The translations under genes were made by a program, and so were the position numbers. DNA of 64,000 nucleotides, taken from positions 1 to 64,000 of the forward strand of contig NZ_CAMIHB010000014.1 in assembly GCF_946221635.1 (NCBI RefSeq), given 5' to 3'. Below are positions 1 to 5,553 of this stretch, piece after piece. Source of the stretch: an uncultured Rhodoferax sp. (GTDB lineage: Bacteria; Pseudomonadota; Gammaproteobacteria; Burkholderiales; Burkholderiaceae_C). The notes under the pieces are model-generated. The model saw nothing but the letters and a program-made list of their open reading frames with translations, was not told where the DNA came from and did not search any database. Position 1 is the stretch's first letter, and each line of letters starts with the position of its first letter.

Positions 1-55
1 GGTTGCGCCGTCACCGCCAGTCAGGGTTGCGCCGTCACCGCCAGTCAGGGTTGCG
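1..55. repeat. 24-bp in-frame tandem repeat
   Basis: Two full copies and 7 bases of a third copy of a 24-bp unit (starting ggttgcgccg) lie at the left edge. On the minus strand each unit encodes the octapeptide ATLTGGDG. The two copies are identical at every base, which points to recent duplication or slippage. The array continues beyond the window, so its copy number is unknown. Confidence 0.85.
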
Positions 56-468
56 TAGGCTCCACCCTCCGCGACTCCATTGTCCCCAACCTCGCGGACA
101 AGGCCGATTACGGCCACACTTTGAGCGCGAGGCTCGTTGGCAACGATGTAGGCTGCAGCCTCAGAGCGCGCACCGACAAAGACAACCTTGCCGCTTGGGA
201 ATTTGCATTTGCCACCCAGCATGCGGATGGTGGATTCTTCGACCTCGACAACCAGCCATTTGGCAGTCGGATCGCCAGTCAAATTGCTGACTGTGTGATC
301 GCCTTGGCCGTAGAGCCAACCATGCAATCCATGGCCGCATTCGCTGTCGTCTCGCCAGTCCGGCGCAGTCGCTACGCCTCCAACACCGGGCCAGACGAAA
401 CCGCCTCGGCTGGTCATTTCAGATGTGCAAGCGCGTAGAACAAGCGCGGTAGATTTCGATTCAGACAT
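1..468 (-). CDS. Phage protein with C-terminal octapeptide repeats (partial, 3' end off the left edge)
   Basis: An open frame of 156 codons begins at an ATG at 468 (minus) after a GGGAG ribosome binding site and runs open to base 1. The N-terminal two thirds contain a W-x-G-V-G-G segment, a C-G-H-G-L-H-G segment and a WLVVEVEES strand. The visible C-terminus enters tandem repeats of the octapeptide ATLTGGDG. I remember phage proteins of similar design with long Gly/Ala/Thr repeat tails, but assign no function. It is the first gene downstream of the leftward promoter near 700, so it should be an early, repressor-controlled gene. Confidence 0.75.
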   Translation of the reverse strand, partial: MSESKSTALVLRACTSEMTSRGGFVWPGVGGVATAPDWRDDSECGHGLHGWLYGQGDHTVSNLTGDPTAKWLVVEVEESTIRMLGGKCKFPSGKVVFVGARSEAAAYIVANEPRAQSVAVIGLVREVGDNGVAEGGAYATLTGGDGATLTGGDGAT

Positions 469-691
469 TAACGCTCCCAAGTGGTTGACCAGAGAGCCCG
501 TTACAAAGGACTGAAATCCCCCAACAGTGCCAGCCATACGGCCCGCTCACATGGGGTAAATCAGCCTTTTGCAACTGGCTCTCGCCTGCGCCCCAAACAC
601 CTGCGGAACTCAGTTCCTAGACCCCCCTCTGCATCCTGGGCGGTTCAGCCACGTGTCGCTTGGCTTGGGTCGTTTCGCTGTTTGCTGCGAT

Positions 692-745
692 GGGATGAAC
701 TGTAATCCCAAATACGGGATTTGTAAAGCCCAAAAATGGGATTTG
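692..745 (-). promoter_or_regulatory. Leftward early promoter with paired operators (OL/PL-like)
   Basis: On the minus strand TTTACA (727-722) and TACAGT (704-699) are 17 bp apart. The operator CCCAAATACGGG (707-718) fills the spacer and a second operator, CCCAAAAATGGG (729-740), lies just upstream of the -35 with 22 bp between centres. The repressor/Cro region at 2600-2657 has the same geometry. Occupied operators would block RNA polymerase. The transcript would read left into the gene ending at 468 after a leader of about 220 nt. The 370-bp gap 469-838 holds only this promoter, the leader and the terminator at 795-818. Confidence 0.7.
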
Positions 746-794
746 TGGGAGAATATTTTTCAGAGGGTTAACACCTATGCGCGGTGCATGGGCG

Positions 795-818
795 TAAAAA
801 ACCGCCTCGGTGGGCGGT
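795..818 (-). terminator. Rho-independent terminator after the leftward operon
   Basis: On the minus strand CCGCC, a short loop and GGCGG are followed by six T residues. It lies 20 bases past the stop of the gene at 839-1135 and would isolate that operon from the promoter at about 700. Confidence 0.75.
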
Positions 819-838
819 GTGGAGGGGTTAGATGTTGG

Positions 839-1135
839 CTAAGCTAAATGATCTTTTGCATATCTGGTCAACCAGATCCCCAAAGCCCATTCAATGGCTC
901 GATGAGAGCCAACCAGAAGGCCGATTACTGAGAGACCTGCTAGAGAGTAGGCCAGGACAACGTATTCGCGTACCTCCTGAGACAACGAGTAGGTGGCTAG
1001 TGGTGCAACCAAGTAAGCCAGCATTGCCACAACAATCCAGAACAGCGCGGTTATTACGTAGGCGATCATCCTTGCGAGCGCGTCCAATCTGACAACCAGA
1101 ACTGCAAGCTCCCTGGGCATTTCACGTTCTTTCAC
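839..1135 (-). CDS. Small two-helix membrane protein
   Basis: This 98-residue protein is not recognised. Residues about 20-45 (IAYVITALFWIVVAMLAYLV) and 60-78 (VVLAYSLAGLSVIGLLVG) look like transmembrane helices, with a basic C-terminus (LTRYAKDHLA). Its start overlaps the stop of the HNH gene by ATGA, so the two are translationally coupled. Sitting last in the operon beside the repressor gene, it may be expressed in the lysogen. Membrane proteins in this position often act in superinfection exclusion, but nothing in the sequence proves that. Confidence 0.65.
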   Translation of the reverse strand: MKEREMPRELAVLVVRLDALARMIAYVITALFWIVVAMLAYLVAPLATYSLSQEVREYVVLAYSLAGLSVIGLLVGSHRAIEWALGIWLTRYAKDHLA

Positions 1136-1428
1136 TTCGCACTCCTACAGTACCGCACATCCCCACGCGTCTTTTCCTTGTGCTCTTCCCGCGTCAACCA
1201 TTGCAGGTTTTCCACCCCATCCGGCCCACCAGCGCAGAGCGGGACTATGTGATCCATCTGCCAGCCAGGGCAAGGGAGCCGATGGAGCCCTGTGGATGGG
1301 CAGGCTTGCTGGCTGACGAAAGCCCGAAGCACGGCCTTGCTACGGTGAGGCGCTGCATTGGCAGAGGTTGCCACGCAAGCGATCAGGGCAACTTTACCAA
1401 CCCATAGAGTCCAGTCCATGAACAGCAT
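1132..1428 (-). CDS. HNH endonuclease with N-terminal signal peptide
   Basis: The C-terminal half carries an HNH signature: W-Q-M-D-H-I-V-P-L-C, then G-x-x-N-L-Q-W-L and a downstream H-K. The first 25 residues are hydrophobic and end in ANA-AP, a good signal peptidase I site, so the nuclease is predicted to act in the periplasm. Two cysteines precede the motif. Start 1428 or 1419 (MDWTLW) are both possible, neither with a strong ribosome binding site. It lies in a leftward set with a lipoprotein and a membrane protein. HNH enzymes cut DNA with a metal ion; an exported one could attack incoming phage DNA (inference). Confidence 0.75.
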   Translation of the reverse strand: MLFMDWTLWVGKVALIACVATSANAAPHRSKAVLRAFVSQQACPSTGLHRLPCPGWQMDHIVPLCAGGPDGVENLQWLTREEHKEKTRGDVRYCRSAK

Positions 1429-1442
1429 TGAACTTGACAGAT

Positions 1443-1697
1443 TTAAGCTTCATTCGGCCCAGCAGACGGCTTGCCTCTTGGCGGATATGCATCTGCGAGC
1501 TGCTGGAGTTGATCCACAAACTCCCGAAGGACTGGATTTGCTTCGTGATCAAGTGCAGCGACATTTGCATAAGCCTGAGATTCAAGCCCTGAAGCAACGT
1601 CTTGCAAGGGAAGAATTCCGCGCTCGTGCAAGAGCCGCAAGGTTGTCAGCAAAACGGCATGGGTAGCCTCTGAGTGGAGCTGTGGAAGGTCTTTCAT
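1443..1697 (-). CDS. Hypothetical protein, helical
   Basis: This small protein begins MKDLPQLHSEATHAVLL and is about 84 residues, mostly helical with a Pro/Gly-rich tail. No family is recognised. In-frame ATGs also exist at 1724 and 1757; none has a clear ribosome binding site. The 1697 start leaves a 4-base gap after the lipoprotein stop. A plus-strand frame (1358-1666) is also open, but the compact leftward gene order favours the minus strand. Confidence 0.5.
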   Translation of the reverse strand: MKDLPQLHSEATHAVLLTTLRLLHERGILPLQDVASGLESQAYANVAALDHEANPVLREFVDQLQQLADAYPPRGKPSAGPNEA

Positions 1698-1701
1698 GAT
1701 G

Positions 1702-1929
1702 CTAGCGGTTGTTTTTCCAAGCATGACCGTATGTGCCGCAATTCCTCTCAAGACCATTCATGACTTCATCCGCTGAATAGGTTTTATTTCGATAGCCATC
1801 AACTGAAACCTGCACGTAAGCGCGGCAGTTCACTGGTAACCCGCTATCTCCAAACTTTGGTTTGTCGTTGTCATCTGGCAAGCAACCAGTCAGTAGAACG
1901 GCCAGCACAGCAACAAGTGCAATTCGCAT
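1702..1929 (-). CDS. Small outer-membrane-type lipoprotein
   Basis: Seventy-five residues with a classic lipoprotein signal, MRIALVAVLAVLLTGC; the lipobox LLTGC puts the lipidated cysteine at residue 16. Mature residues DDNDKP contain no Asp immediately after the Cys, so sorting to the outer membrane is more likely than retention. A TTAGGGAGTG ribosome binding site precedes the ATG. Two further cysteines could form a disulphide. It is first in the leftward operon of small envelope-related genes next to the immunity region. Function unknown; a surface-exclusion role is possible. Confidence 0.75.
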   Translation of the reverse strand: MRIALVAVLAVLLTGCLPDDNDKPKFGDSGLPVNCRAYVQVSVDGYRNKTYSADEVMNGLERNCGTYGHAWKNNR

Positions 1930-2006
1930 AAATCACTCCCTAAGGTTGGACGGCCTTCCCGGCTCTTTTTGTTGACTAAACGGTCAGTACAAACGGCTAA
2001 AAAGTC

Positions 2007-2042
2007 TTGTTACAAATTCGCAAACACTGTATAAATGAACAG
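2007..2042 (+). promoter_or_regulatory. LexA-controlled (SOS) promoter
   Basis: TTGTTA (2007-2012), a 17-bp spacer and TATAAA (2030-2035) form a strong sigma70-type promoter. CTGT-N8-ACAG (2027-2042) overlaps the -10 and matches the LexA box used in beta- and gammaproteobacteria. LexA binding there would block transcription until DNA damage. The only gene immediately downstream on this strand is the ORF at 2059, which has a good ribosome binding site. Confidence 0.75.
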
Positions 2043-2058
2043 CATTTAGGGGGTAAGA

Positions 2059-2295
2059 ATGAAGACGATTTGGGTAAAGTGCGTTCCAGAGGAAGAGGCT
2101 CAAGCGGCCCACGAGTCAGCCATGGCTATGGCTTCGCTTGGGGTTGCGCTGATGGTCTTTTCTTCGGAGCAGCAGCTGAATTCTTGGATTCAAGCTGTGT
2201 CGCATATTCCCGAGCTATCTGTGAAACGGCTACAAGCATCTTCAGCTTTATTTCCTCCTCAGCCTGAGGGATGCCCTCCACAAGCGCAGCTATAG
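2059..2295 (+). CDS. Candidate SOS-induced antirepressor (small protein)
   Basis: A 78-residue ORF starting MKTIWVKCVPEEE follows an AGGGGG ribosome binding site and a promoter overlapped by a LexA box. It converges on the repressor gene and overlaps its 3' end by 170 bp. No family is recognised: an N-terminal strand, a helix rich in Ala/Met and a Pro-rich tail. The repressor lacks an S24 autoproteolysis domain, so induction by DNA damage needs another route; small LexA-controlled antirepressors are known from phage 186 (Tum) and Gifsy prophages. By position this ORF is the obvious candidate, and its transcript is also antisense to repressor mRNA. The role is inferred. Confidence 0.6.
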   Translation: MKTIWVKCVPEEEAQAAHESAMAMASLGVALMVFSSEQQLNSWIQAVSHIPELSVKRLQASSALFPPQPEGCPPQAQL

Positions 2296-2584
2296 ACCTG
2301 GCGATGTGGCCATAACTGGCCTCTTTGACCGGCTGGACGCCGCCTAGGGCTGGTGGATTCTTTGGGTCAAGGTCTGGTACCAAGAGCTGCCATGGTTGCA
2401 GCTTGAAGGCGGCGGCAATCTGCTCCACCACATCAATGCCGACGCTGGTGTCTCCCTTGCTGGCGCGGCCAAGGGTGCCATTGGTCGAATAACCCTTAGT
2501 GGCAAGTTTTTTGGTGCTGCCAAGCGCGGCGTCTGACTTCATCAGGCGCCGGAAGTTTTCTGCCAAGACTGTACGGGCTTCCAT
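2126..2584 (-). CDS. Phage repressor, XRE-type helix-turn-helix, no peptidase domain
   Basis: About 152 residues. Residues roughly 5-65 form a Cro/CI-type helix-turn-helix (STKKLATKGYSTNGTLGRASKG, then DVVEQIAAAF and PWQLLVPDL). The rest is a helical region and a Lys/Pro-rich tail, with no S24 LexA-like Ser/Lys peptidase. ATG 2584 is preferred over 2629 because it has a GAGTGAGAAG ribosome binding site and leaves the operators free. It is divergent from the Cro-like gene across the paired operators. It should hold lysogeny by binding CCCAAAnnnGGG sites and probably autoregulates, since one operator sits in its own weak promoter. Confidence 0.85.
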   Translation of the reverse strand: MEARTVLAENFRRLMKSDAALGSTKKLATKGYSTNGTLGRASKGDTSVGIDVVEQIAAAFKLQPWQLLVPDLDPKNPPALGGVQPVKEASYGHIARSIAALVEGIPQAEEEIKLKMLVAVSQIAREYATQLESKNSAAAPKKRPSAQPQAKP

Positions 2585-2599
2585 CTTCTCACTCTGCCA

Positions 2600-2657
2600 G
2601 AAACAAAATCCCAAATGCGGGCTTTTCAATTCCCAAATTTGGGACTAGAATGGCCCC
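2600..2657 (+). promoter_or_regulatory. Lysogeny switch: rightward promoter with paired operators (OR/PR-like)
   Basis: TTTTCA (2623-2628), a 17-bp spacer and TAGAAT (2646-2651) form the rightward promoter. Operator CCCAAATTTGGG (2632-2643) fills its spacer; CCCAAATGCGGG (2610-2621) lies upstream of the -35, 22 bp centre to centre. Opposite, TTGAAA with a weak TTGTTT 17 bp away could be the repressor's own promoter, with the 2610-2621 operator in its spacer. The predicted rightward start falls at about 2658, the A of the ATG, so the first mRNA would be leaderless. Confidence 0.75.
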
Positions 2658-2900
2658 ATGGAACCGATCATCGACTACCTGAAACGGCGCTTGAAAGAGG
2701 CTGGGCCCCAGCGCTGGGAGGCAATTGCAGAGGTTTGCGGAGTTGCAAAAACACTGCCCCGAAAGATTGCATACGAAGACCGCGAGAACCCTGGCGTTCA
2801 GACGATCCAGCCAATTCTGGACTTTTTCCACAAGGTAGATCGTGGCGAGGCAAAGCTGCCTGAAGCCCCCGCCCCAGCACATCAAGGCTTGGAGGCTTGA
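2658..2900 (+). CDS. Cro-like helix-turn-helix protein, first early gene
   Basis: Eighty residues. The N-terminus (MEPIIDYLKRRL) is followed by a helix-turn-helix-like stretch (RWEAIAEVCGVAKTLPRKIAYEDRE) and a Pro/Ala-rich tail. It is divergent from the repressor and first in the early operon, the standard place for Cro. There is no Shine-Dalgarno sequence: GGCCCC directly precedes the ATG, and the -10 ends 6 bp upstream, which suggests leaderless translation. The next gene starts 2 bp after its stop. It probably competes with the repressor for the same operators. Confidence 0.7.
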   Translation: MEPIIDYLKRRLKEAGPQRWEAIAEVCGVAKTLPRKIAYEDRENPGVQTIQPILDFFHKVDRGEAKLPEAPAPAHQGLEA

Positions 2901-2901
2901 C

Positions 2902-3138
2902 ATGCAAGAAGAACTCATGCGCATTGAGGCGCAACTCACGCAGCTTTTGACAGAAATCCGAAGCTTGAAGGCTGGTCTGCTTGCATCGCAAACAGCACAT
3001 GTTGCGGGTGTACATGCAGAGCCATTGATGGCTGTTTCTCGTCTACCGACTTGGGTAGCAGGCGCAGAAACCCCAGTTTTGTTTCCGCAAATTCTGTGCA
3101 GCTCAGGGCCTGGACTCTCTGCCCATTCTGGAGAGTAA
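2902..3138 (+). CDS. Hypothetical early phage protein with N-terminal coiled coil
   Basis: Starts one base after the Cro-like gene. The N-terminus MQEELMRIEAQLTQLLTEIR is a strong amphipathic coiled coil; the remaining 50 residues are low in charge and unremarkable. Upstream TTGGAGGCTTGAC supplies a ribosome binding site. Support comes mainly from tiling: this gene ends at 3138 and the next frames run 3141-3293 and 3295-3531. The C-terminal half overlaps an antisense frame that also looks protein-like, so confidence is limited. Confidence 0.5.
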   Translation: MQEELMRIEAQLTQLLTEIRSLKAGLLASQTAHVAGVHAEPLMAVSRLPTWVAGAETPVLFPQILCSSGPGLSAHSGE

Positions 3139-3140
3139 CC

Positions 3141-3293
3141 ATGGTTGTAGGAATGCAAAACAACTCTGTCGGCGCATCTTGCGTGAAGACTACTGCGAAC
3201 AACGGTTTCATGGGAATCCCTTTCGGTGATGAAGGTGGGGACTTTCATCGTAGCCCGAATCGGATTCCCACCCCAGCACACCAGGGGGCTTGA
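3141..3293 (+). CDS. Very small early phage protein
   Basis: Fifty residues starting MVVGMQNNSVGASC, two bases after the previous stop with GGAGAG upstream. Its end (PTPAHQGA) resembles the end of the Cro-like gene (PAPAHQGLEA), and the bases around both stops are alike, as if a gene-end segment had been duplicated. No function can be proposed. An antisense frame (2936-3211) is also open; the tight end-to-start spacing favours the plus strand. Confidence 0.4.
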   Translation: MVVGMQNNSVGASCVKTTANNGFMGIPFGDEGGDFHRSPNRIPTPAHQGA

Positions 3294-3294
3294 G

Positions 3295-3531
3295 ATGCTG
3301 ACAGCGCACCAGACCCAAGCAATAGAAGCGGCTGCAGCGCAGCTACTGCAGGCGGAAGCCGCTGCCGGTTCGTTTACCGCCGGTTCATTGCAATCTGCCG
3401 AAGCACAGCTTCGATCTGCGCTAACCGATTCTGTAATTCGATGTTTTGCTGCTCTACACGCGATAGCTGAAGCGCCATCGCAAGCAGTCCCCGTTGCTGG
3501 TTGTATTCCAGCTGATTGGAGGTCGCTGTGA
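3295..3531 (+). CDS. Small Ala-rich early phage protein (overlaps an antisense gene)
   Basis: ATG 3295 follows GGGGGCTTGAG one base after the preceding stop. The product (78 residues) begins MLTAHQTQAIEAAAAQLLQA and is helical and Ala/Gln-rich for about 50 residues, then loses protein-like character where it overlaps the minus-strand ORF 3374-3571. One of the two is probably the main product over the overlap. Confidence 0.4.
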   Translation: MLTAHQTQAIEAAAAQLLQAEAAAGSFTAGSLQSAEAQLRSALTDSVIRCFAALHAIAEAPSQAVPVAGCIPADWRSL

Positions 3532-3571
3532 ATCGCTCCGCGTTCTCCTTGAAGAATTTTTCTGCGCTCAT
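3374..3571 (-). CDS. Small coiled-coil protein, antisense in the early operon
   Basis: Sixty-five residues starting MSAEKFFKENAERF with a good AAAGGGG ribosome binding site on the minus strand. The product is a convincing amphipathic helix/coiled coil (LSRVEQQNIELQNRLAQIE). It lies opposite the plus-strand early operon and overlaps 3295-3531. If expressed it could be a counter-transcribed regulator. No promoter was identified. Confidence 0.45.
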   Translation of the reverse strand: MSAEKFFKENAERFTATSNQLEYNQQRGLLAMALQLSRVEQQNIELQNRLAQIEAVLRQIAMNRR

Positions 3572-3656
3572 GTCCGCCCCTTTCTTGGTCAATGGTGAAG
3601 TGAGACCCCCATTGTCTGGCGAAAGTGGGCGGGCGCCAATCATCGGAGCCTGATCC

Positions 3657-3851
3657 ATGGTTGACCCCATCGTCCCCCGCGACACCATCCGCGCCCAAGC
3701 TGTTGCCGCTGCCAATAGCGGCCAGAACGTCAATCGAGCCAATCCATATCCAGCCGGATCGGCGGCTTCTGAGCTGTTCATTGATGAGTTCATGCGGCTG
3801 CACTTCGTCCGTGTGCGGGCTGAGAACTTCCGTGTGTTGGAGGCTGTTTGA
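3657..3851 (+). CDS. Small hypothetical early phage protein
   Basis: Sixty-four residues, start ATG 3657 after CGGAG. The sequence (MVDPIVPRDTIRAQAVAAAN ... LHFVRVRAENFRVLEAV) is protein-like and lies on the strand of the early operon between the small genes and the CII-like regulator. No motif is recognised. Confidence 0.55.
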   Translation: MVDPIVPRDTIRAQAVAAANSGQNVNRANPYPAGSAASELFIDEFMRLHFVRVRAENFRVLEAV

Positions 3852-3921
3852 CATGCCTTCACTGTCGTTTTTTTTGTCCATTTGAGCCACACAACCGCTC
3901 ACAACCTTCTTGAGAGGTGAC

Positions 3922-4293
3922 ATGAACCAAGTAGCGATACCCGTTGAAATCCGCCCCGAAGAGGTGGCACGTAAGCAGTCTCTGGGCGCGGCCATTGAGC
4001 TGTGCGCAGAGCTGGGCGGCTATGCCCTGGACAAGGCCCTGCAGACGGAGCTGAACGTGGACAAGGCGCAGTTCAGCCGCTGGATGTCTGGTCAAGAGGG
4101 CATCGTCTGGCCCAAGTTCACCAAGTTGATGGACTCTTGCGGCAACGACGCCCCGGTGCTGTGGATGCTGCACCAGCGCGGCTACGACCTCAACAGTGTG
4201 CGCCGCCTGGAAACCGAGACCGAGCGACAAAACCGCCTGCTGCGTGAAGAGAACGCGGCTCTGCGCCGGGTGTTGGCTGGAGGTGTGGCATGA
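3922..4293 (+). CDS. CII-like phage transcriptional regulator
   Basis: 123 residues from ATG 3922, which follows GAGAGGTGAC. Residues about 18-60 form a helix-turn-helix (LGAAIELCAELGGYALDKAL ... DKAQFSRWMSGQEG), and the C-terminus is a leucine-zipper-like helix (RLETETERQNRLLREENAAL), suggesting oligomeric DNA binding. The third position in the early operon matches CII-like activators or replication regulators of Burkholderiales prophages. Its stop overlaps the next start by ATGA. The target is unknown. Confidence 0.65.
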   Translation: MNQVAIPVEIRPEEVARKQSLGAAIELCAELGGYALDKALQTELNVDKAQFSRWMSGQEGIVWPKFTKLMDSCGNDAPVLWMLHQRGYDLNSVRRLETETERQNRLLREENAALRRVLAGGVA

Positions 4294-4724
4294 AAGCTAT
4301 TTACATCGAAGTAAGCGCAGAAGTGCGCTATTGGGAAGACGCCACGATTAATGGCGTGGAAGACGAAAAAGGCACCTTAACCCCATTCAAGCAAGGTGAC
4401 CTCTGGTGTCCCGTGATTCGACTTTCAGACGGTCAAGTCATGGACTGGCCTCAAGGTACTGAGGCAGATATTCATTTCAAAGTCTGCGACGCCGGGGAGT
4501 ATTGGCTGCTCGATGAGGAAAAAAAGCGCATAGCGAAGTGGGGCGGCTATTACGTCCCTGATGACTTCTTGTGCCATGAGGGACAGGGATATGGCGACTA
4601 CATCATCTTGAAGATCAGCACAGACGGCGTTATCCAGAAATGGCAGACGCCAGACGTCGAATGGGCATGTTCTTGCGATGAAGACGACGACTCCAGCACA
4701 TGGAAGAAGTTGGAGGCCGCATGA
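4290..4724 (+). CDS. Hypothetical acidic phage protein
   Basis: 144 residues, acidic and tryptophan-rich, mostly beta (IYIEVSAEVRYWEDATING ... GEYWLLDEEKKRIAKWGGYY), ending in an acidic CSCDEDDDSS segment. GGAGG lies upstream, and ATGA overlaps couple it to both neighbours. No family is recognised; it is a typical early operon gene. Confidence 0.7.
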   Translation: MKAIYIEVSAEVRYWEDATINGVEDEKGTLTPFKQGDLWCPVIRLSDGQVMDWPQGTEADIHFKVCDAGEYWLLDEEKKRIAKWGGYYVPDDFLCHEGQGYGDYIILKISTDGVIQKWQTPDVEWACSCDEDDDSSTWKKLEAA

Positions 4725-5266
4725 AAGCAAAGTCCATAGCCCAAAAGCTCGCCGAAGGCATGGCCGCAGCCGTCGAAGTTGGCGATTGCCTCGAATGGCA
4801 AGGCAAGTTTGCTTGCAAGGGCGTCACCCCCGTGGTTGCCTACTTCGACCAAGAGAAGCGCCGCACTGACAACGAGTCCGTGATTCGGATGCTCTGGGAA
4901 TCCAAGAACGGCCCGATCCCTGAAGGCCATTTGGTCTACCGCACCTGCTGCAACAACGCTTGTGTGCTGGATTCCCATATCAAGTGCGGAACCCGTAAAG
5001 ATTGGGCCAAGGCCCGCAAGAAGCTGGGCGCTACCAAGCACAAGCCGACGACCCGGATTGCAATCACCCTGGCAGCACGCCGCCGCCCGGATGTGACCAA
5101 TTCCATTGAAAAGGCCCGACTCGTGCGCTCCATGTCCGCAGCACGGATGCCGGTGGCAGACATTGCCCGCGCAACCGGTGTGCACCGCGTGATGGTTAAA
5201 GAAATCCGACAAGGCCGCGCATGGAAAGAGCTGGGCGGCGGTCTTTGGCAGGGGTTGATGGCATGA
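4721..5266 (+). CDS. Phage DNA-binding protein, HNH-like core plus C-terminal HTH
   Basis: 181 residues from ATG 4721, with a GGAGG site and ATGA overlap with the previous gene. The middle (WQGKFACKG ... GPIPEGHLVYRTCCNNACVLDSHIKCGTRKDW) resembles the degenerate HNH fold seen in phage HNH proteins, with Cys-Cys-Cys-His as possible metal ligands. The C-terminus (MSAARMPVADIARATGVHRVMV) is a resolvase-type helix-turn-helix. It may be a homing-type nuclease remnant or a regulator. Confidence 0.6.
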   Translation: MKAKSIAQKLAEGMAAAVEVGDCLEWQGKFACKGVTPVVAYFDQEKRRTDNESVIRMLWESKNGPIPEGHLVYRTCCNNACVLDSHIKCGTRKDWAKARKKLGATKHKPTTRIAITLAARRRPDVTNSIEKARLVRSMSAARMPVADIARATGVHRVMVKEIRQGRAWKELGGGLWQGLMA

Positions 5267-5553
5267 AAACCAACGTCGCCCACACCAGCATAGACACCTA
5301 CCACGCCCTCAAAGCGGAAGGCCGTCTATCCACCCGCCAAGCCCAAGTGCTTGCCGCCATCGAGCCCAACAAGGACTACAGCCTGCAAGAGCTGGTGGCC
5401 CTGACTGGCTTGCCTGTGAATGTCATCAGTGGCCGCTGCCACGAGCTGCGCAACCAGAAGCGCCTGGAGCTGGGAAAGACCCGCACTTGCACGCGCACTG
5501 GTCGCACGGTCAGGCCGGTGAAGTTGCCCCAGGGGCAGGGGGATTTGTTTTGA
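5263..5553 (+). CDS. Winged-helix phage regulator
   Basis: 96 residues from ATG 5263 (ATGA overlap). The core LSTRQAQVLAAIEPNKDYSL-QELVALTGLPVNVISGRCHEL is a winged-helix DNA-binding fold, ending in an Arg/Lys-rich wing and a GDLF tail. It lies directly before the replication gene, whose TTG start overlaps its stop. The likely role is control of early or replication genes. Confidence 0.65.
   Translation: MKTNVAHTSIDTYHALKAEGRLSTRQAQVLAAIEPNKDYSLQELVALTGLPVNVISGRCHELRNQKRLELGKTRTCTRTGRTVRPVKLPQGQGDLF

Noticed and set aside
1..55. Possible CRISPR-like repeat
   Set aside because: Units are contiguous without spacers and translate to an octapeptide repeat in frame.
2589..3995. Long minus-strand frame (468 codons) over the early genes
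   Set aside because: It runs through the operator region and has composition typical of a shadow frame; only the short piece 3374-3571 has its own ribosome binding site and protein-like sequence.
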